A stretch of 64,000 nt of DNA from Variovorax sp. V93 (GCF_041154485.1 NZ_AP028669.1:1364001-1428000); one strand, 5' to 3'. Shown: positions 49,257 through 58,397, numbered from the stretch's first letter. Program-made: numbers and translations. The notes: generated by a model not told the origin, from the sequence alone.

Positions 49257-49826
49257 ATGTCTGTTTCTCGTGAAATGCCGAAGTACCAGTGCCACAAGCG
49301 CGTGTACGCGCTGAAGATTGCCGAGATCCTGCCCAGCCCGAACCCCGACTCCAGCGGCAGGAACGGGGCGAGCTCGTATGGCGCGCTCATCGTGCCTGCG
49401 GACCCGCACTACGGCGCCATCGAGGTCGATGCCGCCTACATGACTAGGAACAACCCAAAGGAGGGCGGCTACTACGTCGTCTACGACGACGGCTACACCT
49501 CCTTCTCGCCGGCGAAGGCCTTCGAAGCGGGCTACTCGCCCGTCATTGATAGCCACCTGCTGGGCTTCGGCGCAGCGCTGGGCCTCCTGAAGGCTGGCGC
49601 CAAGGTTGCACGCCTCGGCTGGAACGGCAAGGGCCAGTTCGCGTACATGGTGCCGGCCGCCTCATACCCGGCGCAGACCGGTGCCGCCAAGGCGCACTTC
49701 GGTGACGGGGCCATGGTTCCCTACAACGCCTACCTGGCCCTGAAGACGGTCGATGACCGCGTCAGCACCTGGGCGCCCAGCGTGAGCGACTGCCTCGCTG
49801 AGGACTGGGTCGTCGTGCCCGACTGA
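49257..49826 (+). CDS. Protein with C-terminal Tad2-like (DUF2829) domain
   Basis: The 189-aa protein has two parts. Residues 1-95 (RVYALKIAEILPS ... GGYYVVYDDGYTSFSPAKAF) form a small domain common in phages. Residues 100-189 match DUF2829: LGFGAALGLLKAGAKVARLG then WNGKGQFAYMVP, AKAHFGD and CLAEDWVV. DUF2829 proteins include Tad2, which sequesters the cyclic ADP-ribose-type signal of the Thoeris defence. The gene stands in the structural operon between portal and scaffold. Alternative: a virion or assembly role for the first domain. Confidence 0.75.
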   Translation: MSVSREMPKYQCHKRVYALKIAEILPSPNPDSSGRNGASSYGALIVPADPHYGAIEVDAAYMTRNNPKEGGYYVVYDDGYTSFSPAKAFEAGYSPVIDSHLLGFGAALGLLKAGAKVARLGWNGKGQFAYMVPAASYPAQTGAAKAHFGDGAMVPYNAYLALKTVDDRVSTWAPSVSDCLAEDWVVVPD

Positions 49827-49856
49827 AGCACCGCTTTTCAACTCCAAGGAGCACCC

Positions 49857-50027
49857 ATGCAACTCAAGACCGAAGAGGACTACCGCGCCGAATCCGACCT
49901 CCGCACGCTCGCACAGGCCGAAGAGATCCGCAAGGACTCCAAGCGCATGAAAGCCGCGCTGGCCAAGGCCAAGGAAAAGATCGCTGCCCTCCAAGCCGTC
50001 CAGGCCGAGTCGAAGGCGAAGAGCTGA
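49857..50027 (+). CDS. Small hypothetical protein
   Basis: A 56-aa, highly charged helical protein (MQLKTEEDYRAESDLRTLAQ then AEEIRKDSKRMKAALAK) with an AAGGAG ribosome site seven bases upstream. It stands between the Tad2-like gene and the scaffold. Coiled-coil-like; it may be an assembly cofactor. Confidence 0.75.
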   Translation: MQLKTEEDYRAESDLRTLAQAEEIRKDSKRMKAALAKAKEKIAALQAVQAESKAKS

Positions 50028-50066
50028 TACCCCACAACCACCCATCCACCACCAGAGAGAACCACC

Positions 50067-51083
50067 ATGGCTACCGAAGAACTCGTGAACGTCACCAACG
50101 TGCCCGTCACCGTCGATCCCAAGACCGCCGAAGACCGCGGCGACAACTTCACCCCGACCGATGATCCGCTGCCGCTCGACAACGACGGCAACAGCATCGA
50201 CACCGCAGACCTGAGTGCCGACGCCCTGCAGGCGCTGGTGGATGGGGCCGAGAAGGATGGCACTCCTGCCGCGCCGGCACCCGCGGCCGCGACGACGGCA
50301 GCAGCCGACGAAGGCGAGGAGGTTGCACGCCAGAACGGCGGCCAGATCCCCAAGGGCCGCTTCAACGAAGTCAACAACGCCCGCAAGACGGCCGAAGCCC
50401 GCGCCGCCGAGCTGCTGGCCGAGAACGAGCGCCTGCGCGCCGCTTCGACTGCGGCAGCCGCGCCAGCGGCCGCGGCGCCTACCGCAGCCCCCGCAGCGGC
50501 AGCACCGGCATTCGACATGCTCGCCCAGGAACGCGCCTACACCGAGGCCCTGCTCGACGGCGACACCGACAAGGCGCTCAAGATCCGCGGCGAGATCAAC
50601 GACCACATCCTGACCACCGCCGAGCAGCGCGCCAGCACGCGCATCCGCGGCGAGCTGACGGCCGAGCAGCAGGCCTCCGCGCTGCAGGAAGCCACGGACG
50701 CCGCGCTCGTGGCCTATCCGTACCTGGACACCGCAGAGGGCGCCACGGCGCTGCGCATCGTCGTGGCCACTCGGGATGCGTACATCGCCGATGGCCTGAA
50801 GCCGCACCTGGCGCTCAACAAGGCGGTGGCCGAGGTTGCGCCGCGCTTCGCACCTGCTCCAGCTACCCCCAGTAGGGAATCGACGGCGGCAGCACCCGCA
50901 ACTGATACTCGCACCGCCAACGCGTTGAGCCGGGGCGCAGCAGATTCAAACCTGCAGCCTCCCGCCATCGTGAACGGCATCGGCAACCGGGCTACCCAGG
51001 GCCGCATCGACGTCACCACCATGACCGAGGCGCAGTTCGAAGCTCTCCCGGACGCCGAGAAGAAGAAGCTGCGCGGCGACTAG
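50067..51083 (+). CDS. Scaffold-like protein
   Basis: A 338-aa protein located directly before the major capsid gene, the usual scaffold place. It is acidic at the start, has an Ala/Pro-rich middle (TAAAAPAAAAPTAAPAAAAP), a helical assembly part (about 150-250), and a basic end (DAEKKKLRGD). The pattern of low complexity plus helices fits prohead scaffolds. It contains an in-frame copy of the CCCCAGTAGGG repeat, read as TPSRES. Confidence 0.8.
   Translation: MATEELVNVTNVPVTVDPKTAEDRGDNFTPTDDPLPLDNDGNSIDTADLSADALQALVDGAEKDGTPAAPAPAAATTAAADEGEEVARQNGGQIPKGRFNEVNNARKTAEARAAELLAENERLRAASTAAAAPAAAAPTAAPAAAAPAFDMLAQERAYTEALLDGDTDKALKIRGEINDHILTTAEQRASTRIRGELTAEQQASALQEATDAALVAYPYLDTAEGATALRIVVATRDAYIADGLKPHLALNKAVAEVAPRFAPAPATPSRESTAAAPATDTRTANALSRGAADSNLQPPAIVNGIGNRATQGRIDVTTMTEAQFEALPDAEKKKLRGD
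50867..50880 (+). repeat. CCCCAGTAGGGAAT element, copy 2 (inside scaffold gene)
   Basis: This copy differs by one base from copy 1 and lies within the coding sequence of the scaffold-like protein, in frame, encoding Thr-Pro-Ser-Arg-Glu. It shows that the element can occur inside a gene, so chance or a DNA-level role must be considered. Confidence 0.6.
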
Positions 51084-51261
51084 TCCGTAGCGACCGGGCC
51101 TGAGGGAGTTCACCGCCCCTCAGGCGCCACCTGGTGACCTCGTCCACACGGCAGGACGGAAAAGCAGCCCGGCGCCTTGACCGCCTCCAACGTCATGTTC
51201 CCGCATTGGCAGCGCAACGCCTCAACCGACGTTTCAACTCCAAGCAGAAGGAGCATGCCAA

Positions 51262-52365
51262 ATGGCTGCAACCAATTTCGCGGCACTCACGCCGCAACAG
51301 AAGATCGTCTGGTCCCGCGACGTGTGGCAAGCCGCACGCGACCAGATGTTCATCAAGCGCTTCCTGGGCAGCGGCGAAAACTCCGTGATCCAGCGCATCA
51401 CCGAGCTGACCAAGACCGAGAAGGGCGAGCAGGTGCTCATGCACCTGGTGGCCGACCTGGTCGAAGACGGTGGTGTCGGCGACAACGAGCGCGAAGGCAA
51501 CGAAGAAGAGATGAAGAGCTACAGCCAGGTGCTCAACATCGACCTGATCAACCACGGCGTGCGCAACAAGGGCAAGCTGGCCGACCAGAAGACGGTCATC
51601 AACTTCCGCGAGATGGGCAAGAGCCGCCTGAGCTACTGGCTGGCCAACCGTGTCGACCAGCTGGCGCTGCTGACCATGTCGGGCATCTCGTATGCCTTCA
51701 TGAACAACGGTGCCCCGCGCGTGGGCTCGGCCTTCCCGACGCTGTCTTTCGCAGCTGACGTGTCGGCTCCCACGGCCAAGCGCGCCCTGATGTGGGACGG
51801 CACGGCGCTGGCGACCTCGAACACGGGTTCGATCACCACCGCCTTCACGGTCAGCTACAAGATGATCGTGGACCTCATCGCCTACGCGAAGGAGAACTAC
51901 GTCAAGCCGCTGATGTCCGAGGGCAAGGAGTACTACGTGCTCTTCGTCCAGCCGGGCACTCTGGCGCAGCTGAAGAAGGATCCGGACTACCAGCGTGCGG
52001 TGGTGGGCGTGGCCACGAAGTCGGGTCTCGAAAGCCCGTGGTTCACCGGCGCGACGATCACCGTCGACGGCGCCGTGATCCACGAGCACCGCCTGGTCTA
52101 CAACACCAAGGGCGCAGCCTCGGGCTCGAAGTGGGGCGCCGGCGGCCTTGTGAACGGCACCCGCACGCTGCTGTGCGGTGCGCAAGCACTGGGCATGGCC
52201 GACATCGGTGTGCCGGAATGGGACGAGAAGTCCTTCCAGTACGGCAGCCAGCAGGGCATCAACGTCGACAAGATGTTCGGCCTGCTCAAGCCGAAGTTCT
52301 ATTCGATCTACGCCAAGACGGTCGAAGACTTCGGCATCGTCACCGTCGACCACTACCTGCAATAA
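51262..52365 (+). CDS. Major capsid protein, N4-gp56 family
   Basis: This is the main shell protein, HK97-type fold. The 367-aa protein has the N4-gp56 hallmark start (LTPQQKIVWSRDVWQAARDQ, MFIKRFLGSGENSVIQRITE) and later stretches KTVINFREMGKSRLSYWLAN and GATITVDGAVIHEHRLVYNT. It is preceded by AAGGAG eight bases before the ATG and followed by a strong UUCG-loop hairpin. Confidence 0.93.
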   Translation: MAATNFAALTPQQKIVWSRDVWQAARDQMFIKRFLGSGENSVIQRITELTKTEKGEQVLMHLVADLVEDGGVGDNEREGNEEEMKSYSQVLNIDLINHGVRNKGKLADQKTVINFREMGKSRLSYWLANRVDQLALLTMSGISYAFMNNGAPRVGSAFPTLSFAADVSAPTAKRALMWDGTALATSNTGSITTAFTVSYKMIVDLIAYAKENYVKPLMSEGKEYYVLFVQPGTLAQLKKDPDYQRAVVGVATKSGLESPWFTGATITVDGAVIHEHRLVYNTKGAASGSKWGAGGLVNGTRTLLCGAQALGMADIGVPEWDEKSFQYGSQQGINVDKMFGLLKPKFYSIYAKTVEDFGIVTVDHYLQ

Positions 52366-52371
52366 GCAGGC

Positions 52372-52397
52372 GAGGGCGGGGCTTCGGCTCCGCCCTC
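52372..52397 (+). promoter_or_regulatory. UUCG-tetraloop hairpin after the capsid gene
   Basis: Arms GAGGGCGG (52372-52379) and CCGCCCTC (52390-52397) pair perfectly; inside, GC-TTCG-GC forms the extra-stable C(UUCG)G loop. No T run follows, so it is not a standard terminator. It begins six bases after the capsid stop and may protect the capsid mRNA 3' end or partly stop transcription. Confidence 0.7.
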
Positions 52398-52447
52398 CAC
52401 ACCTCCCCGAACACCCTCCGCACACCTGTCACTGAAAGGACAGAATC

Positions 52448-52846
52448 ATGTCGCTCAAACGCAAGTCCGATCGCCAGCCGCGCCTGGTTGCGATCCTCGA
52501 CATCGGCCATGCCGATCCTGCCGCGTACGGCACCGCCGAAGACGCCATCAGCGTGCCCGGCAATGCCATCGTGGTGGGCGGTGCACTCACCGTGCTGACC
52601 GCCTGGAACTCGGCCACGACCGCGACCCTGTCGCTCGGCGATGCCGCGCTGGCCACGCGCTATGCCAATGCGGTGGACCTGAAGACCGTTGCGCGCACTC
52701 CGCTCACGCTCACCGGCCACAAGTACACGGTCGGCCAATGGCTCAAGGCGCTCATCGCCCAGACCGGGGCCGCCGCAACCGCAGGCGCTGCCCGCATCGA
52801 GCTCGAGTACGTCGTGGACGGCCGCGGCCTGTCGAACCAAGGCTGA
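52448..52846 (+). CDS. Head decoration/structural protein candidate
   Basis: A 132-aa beta-rich protein (AISVPGNAIVVGGALTVLTA, then NSATTATLSLGDAALATRYA) just after the capsid gene. Similar proteins in this place decorate the capsid. No cysteines or helices of note. Separated from the next gene by a true terminator, so it shares the capsid transcript. Confidence 0.7.
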   Translation: MSLKRKSDRQPRLVAILDIGHADPAAYGTAEDAISVPGNAIVVGGALTVLTAWNSATTATLSLGDAALATRYANAVDLKTVARTPLTLTGHKYTVGQWLKALIAQTGAAATAGAARIELEYVVDGRGLSNQG

Positions 52847-52899
52847 GCCACCGCTTTTCTCCTGGTGAAGTGGATCGGGCCCGCAAGGGCTCTTCAACC

Positions 52900-52929
52900 C
52901 CCGGCGGCTTGATCCCCGCCGGGTTTTTT
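52900..52929 (+). terminator. Intrinsic terminator after the capsid genes
   Basis: Arms CCCGGCGG (52900-52907) and CCGCCGGG (52916-52923) with an 8-base loop, followed by six T (52924-52929). This is the clearest intrinsic terminator in the prophage's late region; it lies inside the late operon, so later genes need read-through or their own promoter. Confidence 0.9.
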
Positions 52930-52948
52930 GCACAAAGGAAAACTGACC

Positions 52949-53308
52949 ATGAAGCTCTATGCACCCACCGAAGAGGCCGTTTCGATCGGCCTCACCAGCG
53001 GCCATATGCTCGTCATCGAGCGTGCCGGCACCGAAGTCCCGCCGATGTTCCGCCGCGAAGCCATCGCGCGCGGCTGCCTGACGTCCCCCGACGAGGTGGT
53101 TGAGACCGACGACGAAGCCAATTTCGACCGCAAGAAGGTCATCGGCGACGCCATCCGCCTGATGCTCGACGGCGACAACGAAGGCGACTTCAAGAACGAC
53201 GGGACGCCGAACCTGAACGCCCTGCAGAAGCGTGTCGGCTTCGCTGTCCAGCGCGAGGAAGCCGACGCGATCTTCGCCGAGATCAGCCAGGAAGGCGCAG
53301 GCGACTGA
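52949..53308 (+). CDS. Hypothetical head-region protein
   Basis: A 119-aa acidic protein (MKLYAPTEEAVSIGLTSGHM ... VPPMFRREAIARGCLT). The EVPPMFRREAIARGC segment recurs in phage head-region proteins. A ribosome site AAAGGAAA stands before the ATG, 19 bases after the terminator's T run. Confidence 0.7.
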   Translation: MKLYAPTEEAVSIGLTSGHMLVIERAGTEVPPMFRREAIARGCLTSPDEVVETDDEANFDRKKVIGDAIRLMLDGDNEGDFKNDGTPNLNALQKRVGFAVQREEADAIFAEISQEGAGD

Positions 53309-54000
53309 TGGACGTCGAGCAGTTCATCGCCAGGTTCCGTCTCGTCCTCGACGACAAGGCCAACGCCGTCGGCGGGGGCAGCGGGGACACGTTGTGGTCC
53401 GACGAGGAGATCGTCGAGTACCTGACGGAGGCGGTGAACGAGGTGGCCGAGCGTGCGCTGCTGATCGAGGATCACACCACGCCGGCCGTCTGCTCCATCA
53501 CCCTGCTGGCGGGTGTCGGCGAATACGCACTGCACCCCTCGGTGATCCGCATCAAGCGCCTGACCTGGAACGGCCGGCCGCTCGACGTCACCAGCACTGA
53601 AGAGCTCGACAATGAGCACCTGGCCTGGGAGACACTGGCCGGGCGGCCCTGCCGCTACGTGCACTCGGGCTCCGACACCCTGCGCCTGTACCGCATCCCG
53701 CGCGCCGAGGACATCGCGGTCGCGCCGACCCTGGCCCTCACCGTCTACCGCACGCCGCTGGCACCGTACAGCGTCGACGACCTCGCCGAAGTGCCCGAGC
53801 TGAAGACGCTCTACCACGACCGCCTGATGCAGTGGATGTACCGCTGCGCCTACCTCAAGAAGGACACCGAGACCTTCGACCCGAATGCCGCGGCCAAGCA
53901 CGAAGCAGCCTTCACGGCCAGCTTCGGCCAGCGCCCCGATGCCAACGTGCAGCGCAAGCGCCGCGACAAGCGGCCGCCTGTGGTGCGCATGAGGTTCTGA
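53308..54000 (+). CDS. Head-tail adaptor protein
   Basis: A 230-aa protein with the pattern of phage adaptor proteins: WSDEEIVEYLTEAVNEVAER at the start, a beta middle (VIRIKRLTWNGRPLDVTSTE), and a C-terminal helical pair with LYHDRLMQWMYRCAYLKKD. It likely sits under the portal, as gp4 in P22. The ATG overlaps the previous stop. Confidence 0.8.
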   Translation: MDVEQFIARFRLVLDDKANAVGGGSGDTLWSDEEIVEYLTEAVNEVAERALLIEDHTTPAVCSITLLAGVGEYALHPSVIRIKRLTWNGRPLDVTSTEELDNEHLAWETLAGRPCRYVHSGSDTLRLYRIPRAEDIAVAPTLALTVYRTPLAPYSVDDLAEVPELKTLYHDRLMQWMYRCAYLKKDTETFDPNAAAKHEAAFTASFGQRPDANVQRKRRDKRPPVVRMRF

Positions 54001-54001
54001 C

Positions 54002-55249
54002 ATGGTGCGCGCCGTCAAGCTCGGTTCCATGGCGCCCGGCCTGAATAACCGGCTGCCGCCTACGCAGCTCGCGCGCACGCTGCCCGATCGCTCGAAGGCG
54101 ACCTTCCTCTATGCAGGCGAGAACATCGACATCACCGGCCGCGGCTACCTGAAGCGCCGAGAAGGATTCGCAGCCGAGCGGCGGGCCCCCGCGACCCATT
54201 CGGTCTGGGGAGACGAAACGGAAGGCTACTGCGCCGCAGGCAACGATCTGCTGCACCTGGTGCCGACCGAATCAGGCTTGGCCGCTTCCGTGGTGCTCAG
54301 TGGCCTGCCCGAACTACAGCCGATCAGCTACGCGCGTATGCCCGACGGCGACGTGATCTGGTCGAACGGCTTCGACATCGGTCGCCTGCGCGGCGCCAGC
54401 GCGCTGCTGCTGGGCACGCTCCGGCCAGCTGTCGCGCCCGGTGCGGCGCTGACCACCGGCGCGCTGGCCAAGGGCCGCTATCAGGTCGCTTTCACCGAGC
54501 TCGGTCCGCTGGGCGAGTCGGGCTCGACTGTGCCGGTCGTGGTCGATGTGCCGGCCGACGGCGGCGGCATTGCGCTTTCCGGCCAGGGCCCGGACACCCA
54601 GGTCTATGTGACCGGCCCGAACGGCTCCATCTTCAATCGCATCGACACCGACGGCGACATCGTGAGCCTGGCCAACACTGGCGCGCCGCTGGCTGACCTG
54701 ATGATGGCCGACATGCCGCCGGGCAGCATCGTGCGGCACTACAAGGGCTCGCTGCTGGTGGCGAACGGGCCCTACCTGTTCTTCTCTGAGCCGTACTACT
54801 ACGCGCTCTACAAGCCCTCGAAGGGCTACATCCCGTTCCCTGCGCCGATCACGGTGGTGGAACCCTGCGAGACCGGCGTCTTTGTGTGCGCCGACCGCGC
54901 CTATTGGCTCGCCGGAGCCCTCCTCGACACCCAGCCGGCGGTCGTGCAGCCGTATGGTGGCCTCCCAGGCTCTGGCGGCTCCATGCGCACCTCGGACGGC
55001 GACCAGGCAACCACGATGGCCTTCTGGTTGTCGCCCCGCGGCCTGGTGATCGGCACGCCCAACGGCGCCGCCGCCAACGTGCAGGAATCCGCCCTCAAGT
55101 TCGGCGCAGCCAGCGCTGGCGCCACGCTGTTCCGCGAGCAGGACGGCGCCAACCACATCCTCGCCGCGCGCCAGGACGCCGCGCGGCCGTTCGCCGCCTC
55201 CGCGGCATTCCCCGCCATCGAATCCATCGTCAAAGGAACCGAGCCATGA
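54002..55249 (+). CDS. Tail tube/stopper-like protein
   Basis: A 415-aa beta-rich protein (RYQVAFTELGPLGESGSTVP, GSIVRHYKGSLLVANGPYLF) that resembles the propeller-like tail accessory proteins of podoviruses (P22 gp10-type hub). It lies after the adaptor gene. Assignment rests on position and the all-beta character with repeated YxxF-type blades. Confidence 0.65.
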   Translation: MVRAVKLGSMAPGLNNRLPPTQLARTLPDRSKATFLYAGENIDITGRGYLKRREGFAAERRAPATHSVWGDETEGYCAAGNDLLHLVPTESGLAASVVLSGLPELQPISYARMPDGDVIWSNGFDIGRLRGASALLLGTLRPAVAPGAALTTGALAKGRYQVAFTELGPLGESGSTVPVVVDVPADGGGIALSGQGPDTQVYVTGPNGSIFNRIDTDGDIVSLANTGAPLADLMMADMPPGSIVRHYKGSLLVANGPYLFFSEPYYYALYKPSKGYIPFPAPITVVEPCETGVFVCADRAYWLAGALLDTQPAVVQPYGGLPGSGGSMRTSDGDQATTMAFWLSPRGLVIGTPNGAAANVQESALKFGAASAGATLFREQDGANHILAARQDAARPFAASAAFPAIESIVKGTEP

Positions 55250-55749
55250 ATCGCAAACTTCCACCCCTCGGCCTCAACTGGGGTTTCGAGGTCGTCGATC
55301 CCACCGGCAAGGTGCTCGACCGCTTCGAGGCCCACAACCTGGTGCCCGAGGAAGGCCTGAACTTCGCCATGACGCTGCTGTTCAAGAGCGGATCCGTGGT
55401 GCCGGCCTGGTACGTCAGCATCTACGAAGGCGACTACTCGCCCACTCCGGATGTCACGGCCGCCACGCTCGGCGCCTTGGCCACTGAGATCACGGCGTAC
55501 ACGCCCACCACGCGCCCCGAGTTCGTCGAAGGCGCGGTAGTGGATGGCTCGGTGAGCAATGCCGCATCACTGGCCGAATTCACCTTCACTGCGCCCAAGA
55601 CCGTGCGCTGCCTGGCGCTGACCTCGGCCTCCGCCAAGGGCAGCGGCGCGGGTGTCATCGCCAGCGTCGTGCGCCTGCCATCCCCCAAGACCTACGACGT
55701 GGGTTCGATCCTGCGTGCCTTCGTTGGCCCTTCGGCCGTTTCTGCTTAA
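55246..55749 (+). CDS. Hypothetical tail protein
   Basis: A 167-aa protein (LNWGFEVVDPTGKVLDRFEA, WYVSIYEGDYSPTPDV) with the look of virion proteins that sit next to tail-tip genes. Beta-rich, no cysteines of note besides one. Overlaps the previous stop. Confidence 0.65.
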   Translation: MNRKLPPLGLNWGFEVVDPTGKVLDRFEAHNLVPEEGLNFAMTLLFKSGSVVPAWYVSIYEGDYSPTPDVTAATLGALATEITAYTPTTRPEFVEGAVVDGSVSNAASLAEFTFTAPKTVRCLALTSASAKGSGAGVIASVVRLPSPKTYDVGSILRAFVGPSAVSA

Positions 55750-55761
55750 AGGAGCATTTCC

Positions 55762-56202
55762 ATGTCCATCAAAGTTTCCACCGGCCTGCGCGACGCGCTG
55801 CTCGGCACCGACAACCTGAAGGCGATCTTCGACGCCGGCAGCGAGATCCGCATCTACTCGGGCGCGGTGCCGGCGGATGCCGATGCCGCCATTGGCGGTG
55901 CCGTGCTGCTGGTGACCATCAAGAATGGCGTGGGCGGCATCACCTTCGACGCCGCGGCCTCCGGCGGCGTCCTGGCCAAGAACCCGGCCGAGACCTGGAG
56001 CGGCACGAATGTCGCGTCCGGTGCACCGTCGTTCTACCGGCACGTGCTGACGGCCGATACCGGCGCGCTGTCGACCACGGCGCCGCGCTACCAGGGCACG
56101 GTCGGCATCGGCGGCGGCGACATGAACCTGACATCGTCGTCGCTCACCAGCGGTGCGACCCAGACGCTGGACTACCACGCGGTCGCACTGCCGGCAGGCT
56201 AA
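55762..56202 (+). CDS. Hypothetical virion protein
   Basis: A 146-aa protein (MSIKVSTGLRDALLGTDNLK, then IFDAGSEIRIYSGAVPADAD) of a type often encoded among tail genes. A beta-sandwich is likely. AAAGGAG precedes the ATG. Confidence 0.7.
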   Translation: MSIKVSTGLRDALLGTDNLKAIFDAGSEIRIYSGAVPADADAAIGGAVLLVTIKNGVGGITFDAAASGGVLAKNPAETWSGTNVASGAPSFYRHVLTADTGALSTTAPRYQGTVGIGGGDMNLTSSSLTSGATQTLDYHAVALPAG

Positions 56203-56211
56203 GGGACAGGC

Positions 56212-56859
56212 GTGGCCTTTCAGATCCGAGACGACTTCGACGGGAGCGCAGGGGCCAACCTGGTCGGCCGGGTTCCGAACATCTCCACGACGGGCGAGCC
56301 TTGGCAAGAGCCGAGCCTTGGCGTCAACGGTGACTGGTGGGAGTTCCAGCTTGATGGTGTCGGCCTCGCTGCGGCCGTCGAACAACCGGGCGCAGATGCC
56401 GGCATGGCCTGGGCCACGCTCAACTTTCCGGAAACCGACAGCATCGCCATGAAGCTCGGCGTGCGCTCGGCGAACGGGACGAGCGATCTGAACGGATTGT
56501 CCGGGTCCAACTACGCAAGCCTTTTCGGGATGTATGGGGCCACACCCATCGACATCGAACTGTTCAAGACCTTTGTCCGCTTCAATTCCCCGATTTTCCT
56601 GGATGTTCCGCATGACATCGTGGGAGAGGGTGGTGCAGTCGCCGAGATCGAGATTCGGTGGGGAGGCGGTCTTCTCACGGTCATCGTGAACGACGTCACC
56701 GTGCATGCCGACGGCCTGGCGGACGGCGAAGGGTCCGGGTACGTGCAATTCAATGTCGTGGGCAACAATGCCTTGAGCTATGCCGAGGTGAGCAGCCTCG
56801 AGACTCCGGAGGCCTCCGCCTTCTGGACGGACTTTGTCGCGGCACGCGAGGTGCTGTGA
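56212..56859 (+). CDS. Concanavalin-like tail protein
   Basis: A 215-aa protein with the jelly-roll pattern of LamG/concanavalin domains: FQIRDDFDGSAGANLVGRVP, DWWEFQLDGVG, and the closing IEIRWGGGLLTVIVNDVTVH. Such domains bind sugars, so it may contact the cell surface. GTG start at 56212. Confidence 0.7.
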   Translation: MAFQIRDDFDGSAGANLVGRVPNISTTGEPWQEPSLGVNGDWWEFQLDGVGLAAAVEQPGADAGMAWATLNFPETDSIAMKLGVRSANGTSDLNGLSGSNYASLFGMYGATPIDIELFKTFVRFNSPIFLDVPHDIVGEGGAVAEIEIRWGGGLLTVIVNDVTVHADGLADGEGSGYVQFNVVGNNALSYAEVSSLETPEASAFWTDFVAAREVL

Positions 56860-58397
56860 TGGATTTCGCGAACTTCCCCAAGAACCGCGGCGGCTTTCAC
56901 GGCTTGGCGCGGGCCAAAGCGGGCGAGCTCGACAAGATCGACGCGCCGTTCCTGAAGAAGCGGCTGCCGGGGGCTTTGGCGGAGAAGAAAGGGGAGTTCC
57001 TCTACGTCACGCCCACGGTGGTCGGCAACTTCTTCATCTCGAGCGGCCTGGTCGGCAGCCAGCAAAAGCTCGCGACCTCGGCCACGGCGCGCGGTCGGTT
57101 CGCCAGCTTCGATGGCCCTGCGCCCGTGGCCTTCTATGGCCGGGGATTCGGCCAGACCGAGAGCCGCCTTCCCGTCGGCACGATCCCCGACTTCGACGGC
57201 GACCACATCCCGGCCTTCACCGAGAGCTTCTCGCTCACGCGCACGGGGCGGAACTACGAGCCGACGTACGGCATCACCCACGTCCAGGCGCCGATCGACT
57301 GGCTGCGGCCCAGCGGCACGCAGTACGGCGTCTCCGTGACGCCGAGCGTCGGCGAAACCTACCTGGACCCGGCAGCCGGCACGCATCGCTTTGTGGCCAA
57401 CATCGCCACCATGTCGCTGCTCGACGGCCAGTACGTGCCGCTCTATGCGCTGAATCACGGCGGCGGCGATGTCGTGGCTGGCAATGCGCTGTTCGTGCCC
57501 AACCGCGTGGCGGCCCACGTCGACGTGCGCACCTTGGGCCGCGGCGCGCGGCTGATGCGGCACACCTATTTCCGAGACACGTCGACCGACGGCACGCCGG
57601 TGCCGGGCACCTGGTGGTCATTCTCGGCCGATGCCGGCCTGACGTGGACGCCGCTGGCCGCGCCCGGCAACATGTTCGACGATCTCGCCGTCATCCAGGC
57701 GTGGTGCGACGAGACGCCGACCGCGACGCAGCGCGTGCGCACCCACAACTTCGCAGCTGCCAACACCACGCTGACGACCTGCCGCATCTCCGGCGCCATC
57801 GCCGCGGCCGTGGCGCGCGTGCCCTACCTGCAGCTGGACATCGGCGACGCCGAAGCCGCCGAGCTGCTGCGCGGCCGCGTCCGCCTCGGCACCGTGAACT
57901 GCGGCACCGGCCAAACCTCCCCGACCGGGATCCTCTATGACGGGCAGGTGGCCGTGGCCAGCCTCTACGTGGTCACGATGGTGCCGATCGCCGGCGGCGC
58001 GCTGCTGTTCACCCGAGACCCGGATGACATCCTCGCCACGGGCGGCACCACCGCACCTTGGCGGATCCGGTTCACGACAGACGGCGTGACGCTCACCGAT
58101 GTGGGCACGATGCCGCGTGCCGGCTACCTGACGGGCCTGCCCACGGCGGTGAGCCCGTCGAAGCTCATCTGCCCGATGTACGACGGCCGGCACTCGCTGT
58201 TCGAATCGAACGATCTGGGAGCAACCTGGACCCGCAGGGCCACGATCTACGAGGGCGCCGACGAGCCGACGTCGATCCATGGTGAGCTCTTCCTCGAGCA
58301 GTTCAATGCCGTGACCTTCCTGCGCCGCGACGAGCGGCCGGCCAGCGCGGCACCCGGGGCCCCCTGGATTCACGACAGCCGCCTCCCGGCCCCCTGA
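56859..58397 (+). CDS. Large tail protein, BNR/propeller-like
   Basis: A 512-aa protein, rich in beta strands, with sialidase-like repeats of the S-x-D-x-G-x-T-W type (SFSADAGLTWTPL at about 247-259 and FESNDLGATWTRRATIYEGA). A role in receptor binding or as tail hub is likely. ATG at 56859 overlaps the previous stop. Confidence 0.7.
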   Translation: MDFANFPKNRGGFHGLARAKAGELDKIDAPFLKKRLPGALAEKKGEFLYVTPTVVGNFFISSGLVGSQQKLATSATARGRFASFDGPAPVAFYGRGFGQTESRLPVGTIPDFDGDHIPAFTESFSLTRTGRNYEPTYGITHVQAPIDWLRPSGTQYGVSVTPSVGETYLDPAAGTHRFVANIATMSLLDGQYVPLYALNHGGGDVVAGNALFVPNRVAAHVDVRTLGRGARLMRHTYFRDTSTDGTPVPGTWWSFSADAGLTWTPLAAPGNMFDDLAVIQAWCDETPTATQRVRTHNFAAANTTLTTCRISGAIAAAVARVPYLQLDIGDAEAAELLRGRVRLGTVNCGTGQTSPTGILYDGQVAVASLYVVTMVPIAGGALLFTRDPDDILATGGTTAPWRIRFTTDGVTLTDVGTMPRAGYLTGLPTAVSPSKLICPMYDGRHSLFESNDLGATWTRRATIYEGADEPTSIHGELFLEQFNAVTFLRRDERPASAAPGAPWIHDSRLPAP

